A DNA stretch of 64,000 nt from Paractinoplanes abujensis (GTDB lineage: Bacteria > Actinomycetota > Actinomycetes > Mycobacteriales > Micromonosporaceae): the NCBI RefSeq assembly GCF_014204895.1, contig NZ_JACHMF010000001.1:4216001-4280000 (forward strand). Reading direction: 5' to 3'. This document shows positions 32,515 through 40,660 of the stretch, piece by piece. How positions within the stretch are numbered: position 1 is the stretch's first letter; each line of letters starts with the position of its first letter. Below the pieces are notes generated by a model. It searched no databases and had not been told where the DNA came from. It was given only the letters and a program-made list of their open reading frames with translations. The translations under genes were made by a program, and so were the position numbers.

Positions 32515-33093
32515 TCAGTGGGCGGTCGGGCGGTAGACCACCTCGAGGGTGTGGCCGTCGAGGGTGCGGCTCTCCAGCAGCTCGAGGTCGAAATCGCCCG
32601 CGCCGCCCAGGATCGGGCTCGTGCCGGTGCGGCCGGAGACGACCGGGAAGATCGTCACCTGCAGGCGGTCGACCAGGCCGGCGGCCAGCAGCGCCCAGTT
32701 GAGCGACAGGCTGGCCTGCGAGCGCAGCGGCACGTCGGACTCCTGCTTGAGCCGCTTCACGATCTCGACCGCGTCGCCGCTCACGATGGTCGCGTCGGGC
32801 CAGCCCAGCGTGCCGGTCAGGGTCGACGAGATCACGGTGGCCGGGGCGCGCATCGTGCGCAAGTTCCACTCGTCGAGCGCGTTCGGGTCGAGACCGGACG
32901 ACATGATCCCGGCCATTTCGCGGAACGTGGTCGCCCCGTAGACCATCCGCTGCTCGGTGTCGAACAGAGCGGCCCGGTGCGCCAGCAGTTCGGGGCCCTG
33001 CTTGCTCCAGTAGCCGCCCCAGTCGGCGCCCTCGTCGAACGAGCCGTACCCGTCGAGGGTGGAGAAGACGTCCCAGGTGTAGGTCGCGGTCAT
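32515..33093 (-). CDS. Dihydrofolate reductase-fold (RibD C-terminal-like) protein
   Basis: The 192-residue protein has the DHFR-like start TWDVFSTLDGYGSFDEGADW, RMVYGATTFREMAGI, SLTG with TIVSGDAVEIVKRLKQESDVPLRSQASLSLNWALLAAGLVDRLQVTIFPVVSG and a C-terminal ILGGAGDFDLELLESRTLDG. This family of small actinobacterial reductases uses NADPH; the substrate is unknown. Here the usual G-G-S-x-x loop reads RSQASL, so nucleotide binding may be altered. ATG 33093 is the start. Confidence 0.7.
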   Translation of the reverse strand: MTATYTWDVFSTLDGYGSFDEGADWGGYWSKQGPELLAHRAALFDTEQRMVYGATTFREMAGIMSSGLDPNALDEWNLRTMRAPATVISSTLTGTLGWPDATIVSGDAVEIVKRLKQESDVPLRSQASLSLNWALLAAGLVDRLQVTIFPVVSGRTGTSPILGGAGDFDLELLESRTLDGHTLEVVYRPTAH

Positions 33094-33165
33094 GTCAGTG
33101 CCCTTCTGCTCGGCGGTTCGTCACCCTCTCCACGAACGGTGGACGCCGGATCCGACAATGACCGC

Positions 33166-33687
33166 GTGCGAAGTGATCGGCGAACCTTCCGCCGCGTCGA
33201 GAAGCAGGCTTTGGCGGTCATCGGGTGCTGGGTGGCGTTCGCCCCGGTGGCCTTCTGGCTCATGCTGCCGAACGTGGCGATGGCCGGTTGGTTCGTGCTC
33301 GGCCTCACCTGCGCCCTCTGGCTGACCGGCCCGGTGGTCAGCGTGACGGTGACCCGGCAGGAGGTCGTTGTGCGCAACACGTTCCACACGTGGCGGATCG
33401 GCCGCAGCCTGATCAGCCGGTCGGACGACATCGACGACACCGAGCTGCGGATCGCCGGGCACCCGGCCGTGGACGTGTCGGCGTTCGACAAGTTCTACAG
33501 TCCCCGCATCACCGGGAGCCACAAACCGGCCACGCCCGGCACCGGCTGGTTCGGCACGACGCTGGCCGAGGTGCCCGCGCTGCCCGACGACGGGCGGCGC
33601 CGGCTCGGCCCGCACTGGTCGAACCTCCTGCTCGCCCTGATCGCCGTGGCCGGCTTCGTCGAGGCCTGGCGGCTGGCCCCGCAGTGA
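33166..33687 (+). CDS. Membrane protein with PH-like domain, hypothetical
   Basis: The 173-residue protein starts at GTG 33166. It has two hydrophobic segments, AVIGCWVAFAPVAFWLML and VAMAGWFVLGLTCALWLTG, then a beta-rich domain (VSVTVTRQEVVVRNTFHTWRI, TELRIAGHPAVDVSAFDKFYS) and a final helix LLLALIAVAGFVEAWRL. This arrangement recalls the bacterial PH-domain membrane proteins, but no family can be stated. It stands between two short spacers. Confidence 0.5.
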   Translation: MRSDRRTFRRVEKQALAVIGCWVAFAPVAFWLMLPNVAMAGWFVLGLTCALWLTGPVVSVTVTRQEVVVRNTFHTWRIGRSLISRSDDIDDTELRIAGHPAVDVSAFDKFYSPRITGSHKPATPGTGWFGTTLAEVPALPDDGRRRLGPHWSNLLLALIAVAGFVEAWRLAPQ

Positions 33688-33713
33688 CGCCCTGATGCGA
33701 TAGCTTCGCCGGG

Positions 33714-34379
33714 GTGGAGCGGAAAATTCACGCCTGGCGGATCGAGGAACGTGAGATCAAGCGGCAGGAGTCGCGGCGGGGGCGGCGGCACGCGTACGTC
33801 AGCCTGACCCCCGAGCGGACCGCGCTGATCGTGGTCGACATGGTGCCGTTCTTTGTGGAGGAGAACGAGTACACGTACGGGATCGTGCCGAACATCTCGC
33901 GTCTGGCCGACTCCCTGCGGGCCGCGGGCGGCACGGTCGCCTGGGTGCTGCCCGGGGTGACCGAGCCGACCCCGGTCGCCGAGGAGTTCTTCGGACCCGA
34001 GCAGGCGCGGGTGTTCGCCCACAGCGGCGGCGAGGGCTCGCTACGACAGCGCGTTTGGCGCGAGTTCGCCGTCCACGACGAGGATCTGATCGTGGAGAAG
34101 ACGGCGACGAGCGCGTTCTTCCCCGGCCGTTCGCCGCTGCCCGAGTTGCTGCGCGAACGCGGGATCGACACCGTCGTGGTCACCGGGACCGTGACCAACG
34201 TCTGCTCGGAGGCGTCGGCCCGGGACGCTTCCACCCTCGGCTACCGGGTGATCTTCGTGGCCGACGGCAATTCCGCCCGCCGCGACGAGGACCACAACGC
34301 CACGCTCTACACGATCTATCGGACGTACGGCGACGTGCGCAGCACCGACGACGTCCTCGAACTCGTCCAGGGGGCCTGA
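33714..34379 (+). CDS. Isochorismatase-family cysteine hydrolase
   Basis: The 221-residue enzyme shows the catalytic triad of the family: Asp42 in LIVVDMVPFF, Lys129 in IVEKTATSAFF, and Cys164 in VTNVCSEASARDA, plus the cis-peptide V-x-G-T-V-T motif. It hydrolyses an amide or enol ether on a small substrate such as nicotinamide-, isochorismate- or carbamate-like molecules. The start at GTG 33714 has an AAGCGG-like leader. A VOC gene begins in its stop codon (TGATG), suggesting a two-gene operon. Confidence 0.85.
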   Translation: MERKIHAWRIEEREIKRQESRRGRRHAYVSLTPERTALIVVDMVPFFVEENEYTYGIVPNISRLADSLRAAGGTVAWVLPGVTEPTPVAEEFFGPEQARVFAHSGGEGSLRQRVWREFAVHDEDLIVEKTATSAFFPGRSPLPELLRERGIDTVVVTGTVTNVCSEASARDASTLGYRVIFVADGNSARRDEDHNATLYTIYRTYGDVRSTDDVLELVQGA

Positions 34380-34771
34380 TGTCCGGCTATCCACGGCTCA
34401 TGCACACCGTGCTCGACGCGACCGACAGCAAGACCCTCGCCGAGTTCTATCGGCGGTTGCTGGGGCTGCATTACCGGGAGGGCGACGAGGAGGACTGGAT
34501 GGTGCTGCTCGACTCTGACGGCCGCCGGGTGATCACGATTCAGCGGGTGCCCCGGCTGGACCGGCCGACCTGGCCGTCGCACGACGTCAGCGCGCAGATG
34601 CATCTGGACTTCCGGGTGGATACGGCCGAAGAACTGGAACGGCATCGCCGGCGGGCCGAGGAGCTCGGGGCTTCGCTGCTCCTGGACCGCTTCGACGATG
34701 CCGATGAGCCGCTCTACGTCTTCGCCGACCCGGCCGGGCATCCCTTCTGCATCATGGTCAGCCAGGGCTGA
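34379..34771 (+). CDS. VOC (glyoxalase) family protein
   Basis: The 130-residue VOC module has LMHTVLDATDSKTLAEFYRRLLGLHYREG, ISVQR-like ITIQRVPR, SAQMHLDFRVDTAEELERHRRRAEELGA and the final YVFADPAGHPFCIMVSQ. His and Glu/Asp positions are in place for a metal site. It begins one base inside the stop of the isochorismatase gene, so the two are coupled and may work on the same compound. Confidence 0.8.
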   Translation: MSGYPRLMHTVLDATDSKTLAEFYRRLLGLHYREGDEEDWMVLLDSDGRRVITIQRVPRLDRPTWPSHDVSAQMHLDFRVDTAEELERHRRRAEELGASLLLDRFDDADEPLYVFADPAGHPFCIMVSQG

Positions 34772-34775
34772 CGAC

Positions 34776-34817
34776 GTCCCGGCCGGGGCGGTGAATGCCC
34801 ACCGCCCCGGCCGGGAC
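34776..34817. terminator. Perfect 18-bp hairpin terminator
   Basis: The arm at 34776-34793 (starting GTCCCGGCCGGGG) pairs perfectly with 34800-34817 around a six-base loop AATGCC. It stands just after the VOC stop and just before the convergent GH81 stop, so it serves both directions. There is no U-run. Confidence 0.75.
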
Positions 34818-34820
34818 TGC

Positions 34821-37424
34821 TCAGATCCGCGACCAGAGGGCCGGGACGTTCGCCGGCTCCCAGCCCACCAGCGAGGTGTGGGCCTGGATGCAGCGGTAGC
34901 GGGCGCCGTTGTAGGTGACGACCGCCCCGATCGCGTACGCGGTGCTGGGAGCCCAGGCCGTGCCGGCAGGAGGCGTGGTCGTAGGCGGAGTGGTCGGGGG
35001 CGTGGTGGTCGGCGGGGTTGTCGGCGGCCGGGTGGTCGCGGGCGGCGTCGTCGGGGGCTGCGTGGTCGTGCCGCCGCCGGTGGCATTGCCGCCCGTCCAG
35101 TTGAGCGCCCCACTGGCCACGGTCTTGCCGGCGGGCACGGAGAGCGTCCGGCCGTCGGTGAACGTCACGGTCAGCGCGCTGCTGGTGATGTTCGAGGCCA
35201 CGTACGTCTTGGCCCCGTTCTTGCTGAACACCTTGGCCAGGGGGTGGTTGGCCGACACGGTCGCGTCGACCTGGCCCAGCGCCTGCAGGTTGCGGATCCA
35301 GTGGAACGTGTGGGCCTTGCTCTCGCCCTCCTCCGGCGTGTAGTTGCCCGCCGCCCGCCACTTCGACATGGCCGCGTCCGGGTCACCCAGGGCCAGGTAC
35401 TGCCAGAGCATGTCGCGCCAGATCGTCGGCTCGCCGCCCTTGTTGCGCACCATTTCCGCGTACGTGTTGCGCACCGCGGCCGGATATTCGCCCAGGTACA
35501 GCTGCCCGCCCGTGATCGGCAACATGTTGATGCCGACGATCATCTCGTGCTCGCCGGAGAACCAGGTCGCGTACGCCCCGCCCGAGCCCCATACGATGGC
35601 CGTGTAGTTGTGGCCCCAGGTGGCGGGGAAGTTCTCGTTGCGCACATCGAACCAGTACTCGTTGATCGCCGCGGCCTGCGTGGTGTGGATCCAGATGCCG
35701 GCGTCGCGCACCGCGGTGTTGCCGGTGGCCTGGCCCCACTGGATGAGCGCGTTGGCGAAGTTCTGCCCCTCCGACGACGACTCCTGGTTGTTGCCCGAAC
35801 CGAACGCGCCGTGCCCGGAGGCCCAGTCGTGGCCCGCGTAGATGTCGAAGTCGCGCAGATACGGAAACCGCGTGTCGTTGCGGTCGTAGTTGTTGGCGTC
35901 GCGGATCAGCAGGTCGACCAGGCCGCCGTACCGCGAATTGCCGGCCCAGGCCGGGTCGAACTTGGCCAGGGTGGCTGCGGCCGCGATGAAGTAGCCGTAG
36001 TGGAAGTGGTGGTCGTTGAGGTCCTCGTCGGAGGCGTAGGAGGCGGGGTAGCCGATCAGCGTGCCCCAGTTCTTGTCGTAGTAGAAGACCCGCTCGTTCT
36101 TGCCCGCCGACGCGGTGAACCAGTCGGTGATCCGGGTGCGGATGACGTTCAGCGCCGAGTCACGCACCGAGGTGATGCCCAGCTGGTCGGCGATCTCGGC
36201 GATCCGCGCCGCCCGGCCCAGGCCCTTGCCGGTCCAGTACGTGTCGTTGCCCTTGAAGTCGGCCGGGTTGCCCAGCTCGTTGTTCAGCAGCGTGGTGATC
36301 TGCGACAGGTCGGCCCCGCTGGAGTCGCCCACCGCGGGCAGCTCGGGCAGCACACCCGAGTAGCGCATGGACGTCTGGAACTGCGTGCCGGTCAGCACCT
36401 TCATGGCGCCGCGCGGCGACACGTACGTACGGGAAAGCGGGGTTGATCCGGTGAGGTGGCGCCACTGATGCGGGTAGAGCGCGAACACCGTGCCGCCGGA
36501 GCCGCCGGCCAGGTTCTGCGTGGTGACCGTGTACGTCGTGGTGACCGTGCCGTTGGCCTGGTTGTAGTTGTAGGCCATCCGGGTGCCGGTGACGTGGTTG
36601 TGCGCGTACTGCCCGAACTGGTCGGCCAGCGCGGTCTTGTCGGCCGTGCTCGCGTTGGACAGCGTGGGCAGCACCGCGACCGTGAAGTAGCCCTGGCCGT
36701 TCAGGTTCGAGCGCAGCGTGGTGCCGGACTGGCTCCAGGCCGACCCCGCGGGCCCGTACGCGACGTAGTCGTGCCCACCGATCGAGAAGCCGATCCGGCC
36801 GCCCGAGTTCTGCCAGACCGTGGGCGGCCCGGCGATGCTGAGCTGAGCGTCGCCCCCGGTGATCCGGTAGTACGACAGCGGCAGCCCGTGCCCGATGGTG
36901 GCCTTCATCGTGCGCACGCCGTCGGTCCAGCTCGGGGTGACGGTCCAGTCGCTCCAGCCGTCGACCAGCGCCCGCGGGGCGTTGAGCCCGGCCACGCCGG
37001 CCACGACGTGCTGCGCGTACGGGTAGTGGTACTCCCCCACGCCGGTGCCGCTGCCGCTGATGGCCGCGTCGGTCTGGTACGACAGGCCCAGCCCGTTCGC
37101 GGTGGGCCGGTAGGCCGCCGGGCCCGCGAACAGGGGCTGCGAGAAGTTGCAGTCGTCGCCCTTCTTGAACAGCAGCGACGACCACCAGTCGTTGGTGGGC
37201 ACCGCGCCCGCGGGGGCGTTCGCGGTGACGAACTGGCGCGGGTTGGTGCTGAGGGAGCCGCAGCCGGTGGGCAGCTTGGCCCCGGCCGGCAGGGTCTCGG
37301 TGTAGCTGCCGGCGCCGACCGTGGCGGCCTCGGCAGTGCTGGTCAGGGTCACGGCAAGAACTCCTGATCCGACCGCGAGCGCGGCCGCGGCCAGGGCGGA
37401 GACGATTCTTCGTCGGGATGGCAT
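34821..37424 (-). CDS. Secreted GH81 endo-1,3-beta-glucanase with C-terminal CBM5/12
   Basis: The 867-residue enzyme has a signal peptide (residues 1-33), a GH81 catalytic domain of about 700 residues, a Thr/Pro linker (TTTQPPTTPP to about 820) and a CBM5/12 module (AYAIGAVVTYNGARYRCIQA and closing ALWSRI). GH81 signature segments are DDHHFHYGYF at 470-479 and ESSSEGQNF at 548-556, where the glutamates act. It hydrolyses beta-1,3-glucan of fungal walls or algal storage. A perfect LacI-type operator lies just upstream (37458), so it is probably sugar-inducible. The large length fits secreted actinobacterial forms. Confidence 0.9.
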   Translation of the reverse strand: MPSRRRIVSALAAAALAVGSGVLAVTLTSTAEAATVGAGSYTETLPAGAKLPTGCGSLSTNPRQFVTANAPAGAVPTNDWWSSLLFKKGDDCNFSQPLFAGPAAYRPTANGLGLSYQTDAAISGSGTGVGEYHYPYAQHVVAGVAGLNAPRALVDGWSDWTVTPSWTDGVRTMKATIGHGLPLSYYRITGGDAQLSIAGPPTVWQNSGGRIGFSIGGHDYVAYGPAGSAWSQSGTTLRSNLNGQGYFTVAVLPTLSNASTADKTALADQFGQYAHNHVTGTRMAYNYNQANGTVTTTYTVTTQNLAGGSGGTVFALYPHQWRHLTGSTPLSRTYVSPRGAMKVLTGTQFQTSMRYSGVLPELPAVGDSSGADLSQITTLLNNELGNPADFKGNDTYWTGKGLGRAARIAEIADQLGITSVRDSALNVIRTRITDWFTASAGKNERVFYYDKNWGTLIGYPASYASDEDLNDHHFHYGYFIAAAATLAKFDPAWAGNSRYGGLVDLLIRDANNYDRNDTRFPYLRDFDIYAGHDWASGHGAFGSGNNQESSSEGQNFANALIQWGQATGNTAVRDAGIWIHTTQAAAINEYWFDVRNENFPATWGHNYTAIVWGSGGAYATWFSGEHEMIVGINMLPITGGQLYLGEYPAAVRNTYAEMVRNKGGEPTIWRDMLWQYLALGDPDAAMSKWRAAGNYTPEEGESKAHTFHWIRNLQALGQVDATVSANHPLAKVFSKNGAKTYVASNITSSALTVTFTDGRTLSVPAGKTVASGALNWTGGNATGGGTTTQPPTTPPATTRPPTTPPTTTPPTTPPTTTPPAGTAWAPSTAYAIGAVVTYNGARYRCIQAHTSLVGWEPANVPALWSRI

Positions 37425-37457
37425 GAGGACGGACTCCGAGTCTGGGGGGAGAACGGG

Positions 37458-37469
37458 GAGAGCGCTCTC
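37458..37469 (-). promoter_or_regulatory. LacI-type operator upstream of GH81
   Basis: GAGAGCGCTCTC at 37458-37469 is a perfect palindrome with central CG, like the CebR-type actinobacterial operators (TGGGAGCGCTCCCA). It lies 33 bases before the GH81 start, where repression would block transcription. The binding protein is unknown; the LacI gene of this window (54172) uses a different site. Confidence 0.6.
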
Positions 37470-37620
37470 ACGCTAGCTAGTTTTGACGAACGTGAATACA
37501 CGGTGTTCGGGAAGCATCCGGCGGTAGAAGGGCAAAAATAGGGTGCAACCTTGATCGGCAGTGCCGCGTGTAGTCCCCATGACCACCACCGCGGAGGGTC
37601 CTCCGAGGGGAGCAACGACG

Positions 37621-38121
37621 ATGCCGGCCGCCGATCCCCCAGCGGACTTCGACGCGGTGTACGCCGCGCAGTACGCCGACCTGACCGTGCAGTTGTACGC
37701 GTACTTCGGCGACCGCCAGGAGGCCCAGGACGTCGTCCAGGAGGCGTTCTGCCGGGCCCTGCGGCGCTGGTCGAAGGTGTCGCGCTACGACGACCCGGTC
37801 GCCTGGGTGCGCCGGGTCGCCTGGAACCTGGCGGTCAGCCGCTGGCGGCGCTCGCGCACGGCGTTGTCGTTCCTGCGCCGCCAGCGCCCGCAGGAACCAC
37901 AGGTGGCGGGGCCCGACACGGTCCGCATCGAACTGGTGGAGGCGCTGGCCACGCTGCCCGCGGCCCAGCGGCGCGCGGTGGTCCTGCACTACCTGGGCGA
38001 CCTGAGCGTCAACGAGATCGCCGAGCGCGAGAACGTCGCCGTCGGCACCGTCAAGTCGTGGCTGCACCGCGGTCGTACGGCTCTCGCCAGCCAGCTGCAG
38101 CCGGAGGCCCGTCGTGTCTGA
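37621..38121 (+). CDS. ECF sigma factor (SigE-like family)
   Basis: The 166-residue sigma factor has region 2 (FDAVYAAQYADLTVQLYAYFGDRQEAQDVVQEAFCRALRRW) and region 4 (LPAAQRRAVVLHYLGDLSVNEIAERENVAVGTVKSWLHRGRTALA) with a DPVAWVRRVAWNLAVSRWRR segment between. It belongs to the SigE-like actinobacterial ECF group. ATG 37621 has GGGGAG nine bases upstream; ATG 37579 and GTG 37561 are longer options. It overlaps the next gene by eight bases, suggesting an operon with a membrane partner. Confidence 0.85.
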   Translation: MPAADPPADFDAVYAAQYADLTVQLYAYFGDRQEAQDVVQEAFCRALRRWSKVSRYDDPVAWVRRVAWNLAVSRWRRSRTALSFLRRQRPQEPQVAGPDTVRIELVEALATLPAAQRRAVVLHYLGDLSVNEIAERENVAVGTVKSWLHRGRTALASQLQPEARRV

Positions 38122-38683
38122 CCCGTTGACCCCGCTCTTCGACGACCTGCGCACCCGGACGCTGCCCCAGGTGCAGCCGCCCGGCACCGAGGCCGCCCGG
38201 CGCACGGTGCACCGGCGGGCCACCGTACGGGCGTCGGTGGTGGCCGCCGTGGTCATCGCGGCCGGTGGGGCCTTCATCATCGACCAGCGCAACGACTATC
38301 AGAACACCATCGTGCCGGCGTCGTCCGCGAGCCCGTCCGCCTCGGGCATGCTCTGGCGCGGGCGGGCGGACAAGGTCGAGGTGGCCGCCGCCCTGGTGCC
38401 GGGGGCCAGCCACGCCGACGTGATGGACGCGTTCGACCAGGACGTCGGCATCGAGGCCACCGAAGGCAGATACCGGCTGCGGGTGGGCTGCTCGGGTCCG
38501 ACCGAGCTGCCGTTCACGATCCTGCTCAACGGCACGGTCGATCAGCAGAGCAGCGTCGACTGCACCGACGCGGGCGAGGCCCGCGAGTACGAGCTCACGA
38601 TGCCCCGCGCCGGATCCGTGCGCATCGTGTTCAGCAGCATCGGGCAGTTCGACGCGTACGCACTGAAACTGACCAAGATATGA
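38114..38683 (+). CDS. Membrane-anchored protein in sigma-factor operon
   Basis: The 189-residue protein starts at GTG 38114, overlapping the sigma-factor gene by eight bases. A cytosolic N-terminus (LTPLFDDLRTRTLPQV, RRTVHRRATVR) is followed by one membrane helix (ASVVAAVVIAAGGAFII) and an extracellular beta domain with YRLRVGCSGPTELPFTILLNG and a second cysteine. It resembles the membrane partners encoded after SigE-type sigma factors, so it may act as an anti-sigma or sensor; no zinc motif is seen. Confidence 0.65.
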   Translation: MSDPLTPLFDDLRTRTLPQVQPPGTEAARRTVHRRATVRASVVAAVVIAAGGAFIIDQRNDYQNTIVPASSASPSASGMLWRGRADKVEVAAALVPGASHADVMDAFDQDVGIEATEGRYRLRVGCSGPTELPFTILLNGTVDQQSSVDCTDAGEAREYELTMPRAGSVRIVFSSIGQFDAYALKLTKI

Positions 38684-39882
38684 GCCGCCGGCTGGCCGTG
38701 ATCGACGGTCTGCGCCTGGTGGCCGCCCTGGCCGTGCTGGCGTTCCACTACACCGTGGCCTGGCGCATCGACGGTGTCCGCCTGCCCGAGCACTTCCTGC
38801 CCTCGACCGTGCACGTCACCATCTACGGCTTCCTCGGCGTCGAACTGTTCTTCCTGATCAGCGGGTTCGTCATCTGCATGAGCAGCTGGGGCCGTACGCT
38901 CGGGCAGTTCTTCGCCTCGCGGGTGAGCCGGCTCTTCCCGGCCTACTGGGCGGCGGTGGTGCTCACCGGCCTCGTGGCCATGCTCTTCCCGCTGCGCGGC
39001 GGCGTCACCGACGGGCACCGGCCCAGCGTGCTCGACGTCGTGGTCAACCTGACCATGCTGCAGCAGCCGCTCGGGCACCACTCCGTCGACGGCGTCTACT
39101 GGACGCTGTTCATCGAGCTCAAGTTCTACCTGATCATGGCGCTCGTGCTGGCCCGGGGCGGACTGACGTACCGGCGGGCCGTGCTGCTGTGCGCCGTCTG
39201 GATGACCGCCGCCGTGCTCGTGCCCTCGCTGGGCAGCCCCGCCCTGAACGCGCTGGTGATCAGCGACTTCGCGCCGTACTTCATCGGCGGCATCGCGCTC
39301 TACCTGATCAACCGGTTCGGCCCGGCCCCGCTGCTGTTCGGCATCACCGGCCTGGCCTGGCTGGTCTGCCTGGCCCGGGTGGACGACCGGATGCACGACC
39401 TCGGCTCCGACGTGCCGCCGTGGCCCGGCTTCGTGATCATCACGCTCTCGTACGGGGTGCTGCTGCTGGTCGCGCTGGGGTACACCGAGCGCATCCAATG
39501 GCGCTGGCTGACCGTCGCCGGCGCGCTCACCTACCCGCTCTACCTGCTGCACTCGCGGATCGGGCACACCGTCATCCGGGCCGCCTACGAGCGGCTCACC
39601 GTGCCGGTCTGGGTGCTGATCACCGTCACCACGCTGCTCATGCTGGGCCTGGCCGGGCTCGTGCACCGCTGGGTCGAGCGGCCCCTGGGCCGCCGCCTGC
39701 GCGACCTCGTGCTGACGACCCCTTCTCCCGTACGCACCCCGGCCGTCCCGATGCAGCCCCTGCGCCCACGCGCCCAGCACATCGAGACTCCGCCGGTCCG
39801 GCACGACAGCCTGATACTCACCATCCCGCACCGGACAGCGGCCGGGCCGGGGCCGCACCCGAGTGCGCCACCGGGGCGTTAG
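38680..39882 (+). CDS. Acyltransferase 3 (membrane O-acyltransferase)
   Basis: The 400-residue protein has about ten hydrophobic helices and the family's N-terminal signature RLAVIDGLRLVAALAVLAFHYTVAWR, with the active histidine in FHY. Further motifs are LFFLISGFVICMSSWGRTLGQFFASRVSRLFPAYW and YWTLFIELKFYL. It transfers acyl groups to sugars or peptides of the envelope. It overlaps the upstream membrane gene by four bases (ATGA), so it belongs to the sigma-factor operon. The acyl donor and acceptor are unknown. Confidence 0.85.
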   Translation: MSRRLAVIDGLRLVAALAVLAFHYTVAWRIDGVRLPEHFLPSTVHVTIYGFLGVELFFLISGFVICMSSWGRTLGQFFASRVSRLFPAYWAAVVLTGLVAMLFPLRGGVTDGHRPSVLDVVVNLTMLQQPLGHHSVDGVYWTLFIELKFYLIMALVLARGGLTYRRAVLLCAVWMTAAVLVPSLGSPALNALVISDFAPYFIGGIALYLINRFGPAPLLFGITGLAWLVCLARVDDRMHDLGSDVPPWPGFVIITLSYGVLLLVALGYTERIQWRWLTVAGALTYPLYLLHSRIGHTVIRAAYERLTVPVWVLITVTTLLMLGLAGLVHRWVERPLGRRLRDLVLTTPSPVRTPAVPMQPLRPRAQHIETPPVRHDSLILTIPHRTAAGPGPHPSAPPGR

Positions 39883-39891
39883 CCTCGGGCG

Positions 39892-40593
39892 GTGACCTTC
39901 ACCCGGCGGGCGCCGCTGATGACCGAGGTGCGGGCGGTCTGCGACGTGGCCACCCACATCCGACAGGTCGAGCTGGTCGGGCCCGAGCTGCGGCGGCTGC
40001 GCAGCCGGCCCGGCGCTCACCTGGTGGTGCACACGCCCGAGCGGCGCGTCTATTCGTTGTGGCGGCACGATCCGGGTGCGGCCTCGGTGACGTTGCGGAT
40101 CGCCCTGCACGACGCGGGCGGGCCCGGCTGCGCCTGGGCCCGCGGCGTGGCGGTGGGCGACCGGGTCGTCGTGGAGCCGCCGCGCAGCAAGATCACGCTG
40201 GACGAGGCGGCCCGGCATCACCTGTTCCTGGGCGACGAGACCGGGGCCGTGCCGCTGCTGGCCATGCGGGCCGCGCTGGGCCGGGACGCCGAGACGTACG
40301 GGGTCTTCGAGACCAGCACCCCGGGCAACGAGGTTCCCGACTTCGGGGCGCGGACGCCGTTGCCGTGGGTGCACCGTGGCACGGCCTCGGGTGTGGCGTC
40401 ACGCGTGTTGCTGCGCGCGGTTCAGGAGCTCGACCTGCCCGCACGGCCGGGCACGGCGTACGTGGCCGGGGAGAGCGACACGTGCCGCCTGCTGCAGCGG
40501 CACCTCGTCGAGCAGCGGGGCTGGCCGCGCACGTCGGTGCTGCTGCAGCCGCAGTGGGCGGCGGGACGACCGGGTTTCGGCGCGGGCGCGTAA
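39892..40593 (+). CDS. Siderophore-interacting protein (ferric reductase) family
   Basis: The 233-residue protein fits the SIP family: ATHIRQVELVGPELRRLRSRPGAHLVVH, VYSLWRHDPGAASVTLRIALHD (FAD-site region), GPGCAWARGVAVGDRVVVEPPRSKITLD and HLFLGDETGAVPLLAMRAAL, with a C-terminal TAYVAGESDTCRLLQRHLV. SIP proteins reduce ferric siderophores using flavin and a reduced pyridine nucleotide. No siderophore transporter is nearby. It begins ten bases after the acyltransferase gene and may be transcribed with it. Confidence 0.75.
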   Translation: MTFTRRAPLMTEVRAVCDVATHIRQVELVGPELRRLRSRPGAHLVVHTPERRVYSLWRHDPGAASVTLRIALHDAGGPGCAWARGVAVGDRVVVEPPRSKITLDEAARHHLFLGDETGAVPLLAMRAALGRDAETYGVFETSTPGNEVPDFGARTPLPWVHRGTASGVASRVLLRAVQELDLPARPGTAYVAGESDTCRLLQRHLVEQRGWPRTSVLLQPQWAAGRPGFGAGA

Positions 40594-40611
40594 CCCGAGC
40601 GCACTGCGCAT

Positions 40612-40648
40612 ACCGAACGAGGCGGCCCGGTGGGCCGCCTCGTTCGGT
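40612..40648. terminator. Perfect 17-bp convergent hairpin terminator
   Basis: ACCGAACGAGGCGGCCC at 40612-40628 and its exact reverse complement at 40632-40648 flank a three-base loop, GGT. It stands between the SIP gene and the convergent chemoreceptor gene and can stop transcription from both sides. No U-run is present. Confidence 0.85.
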
Positions 40649-40660
40649 CAGAACCTGGTG

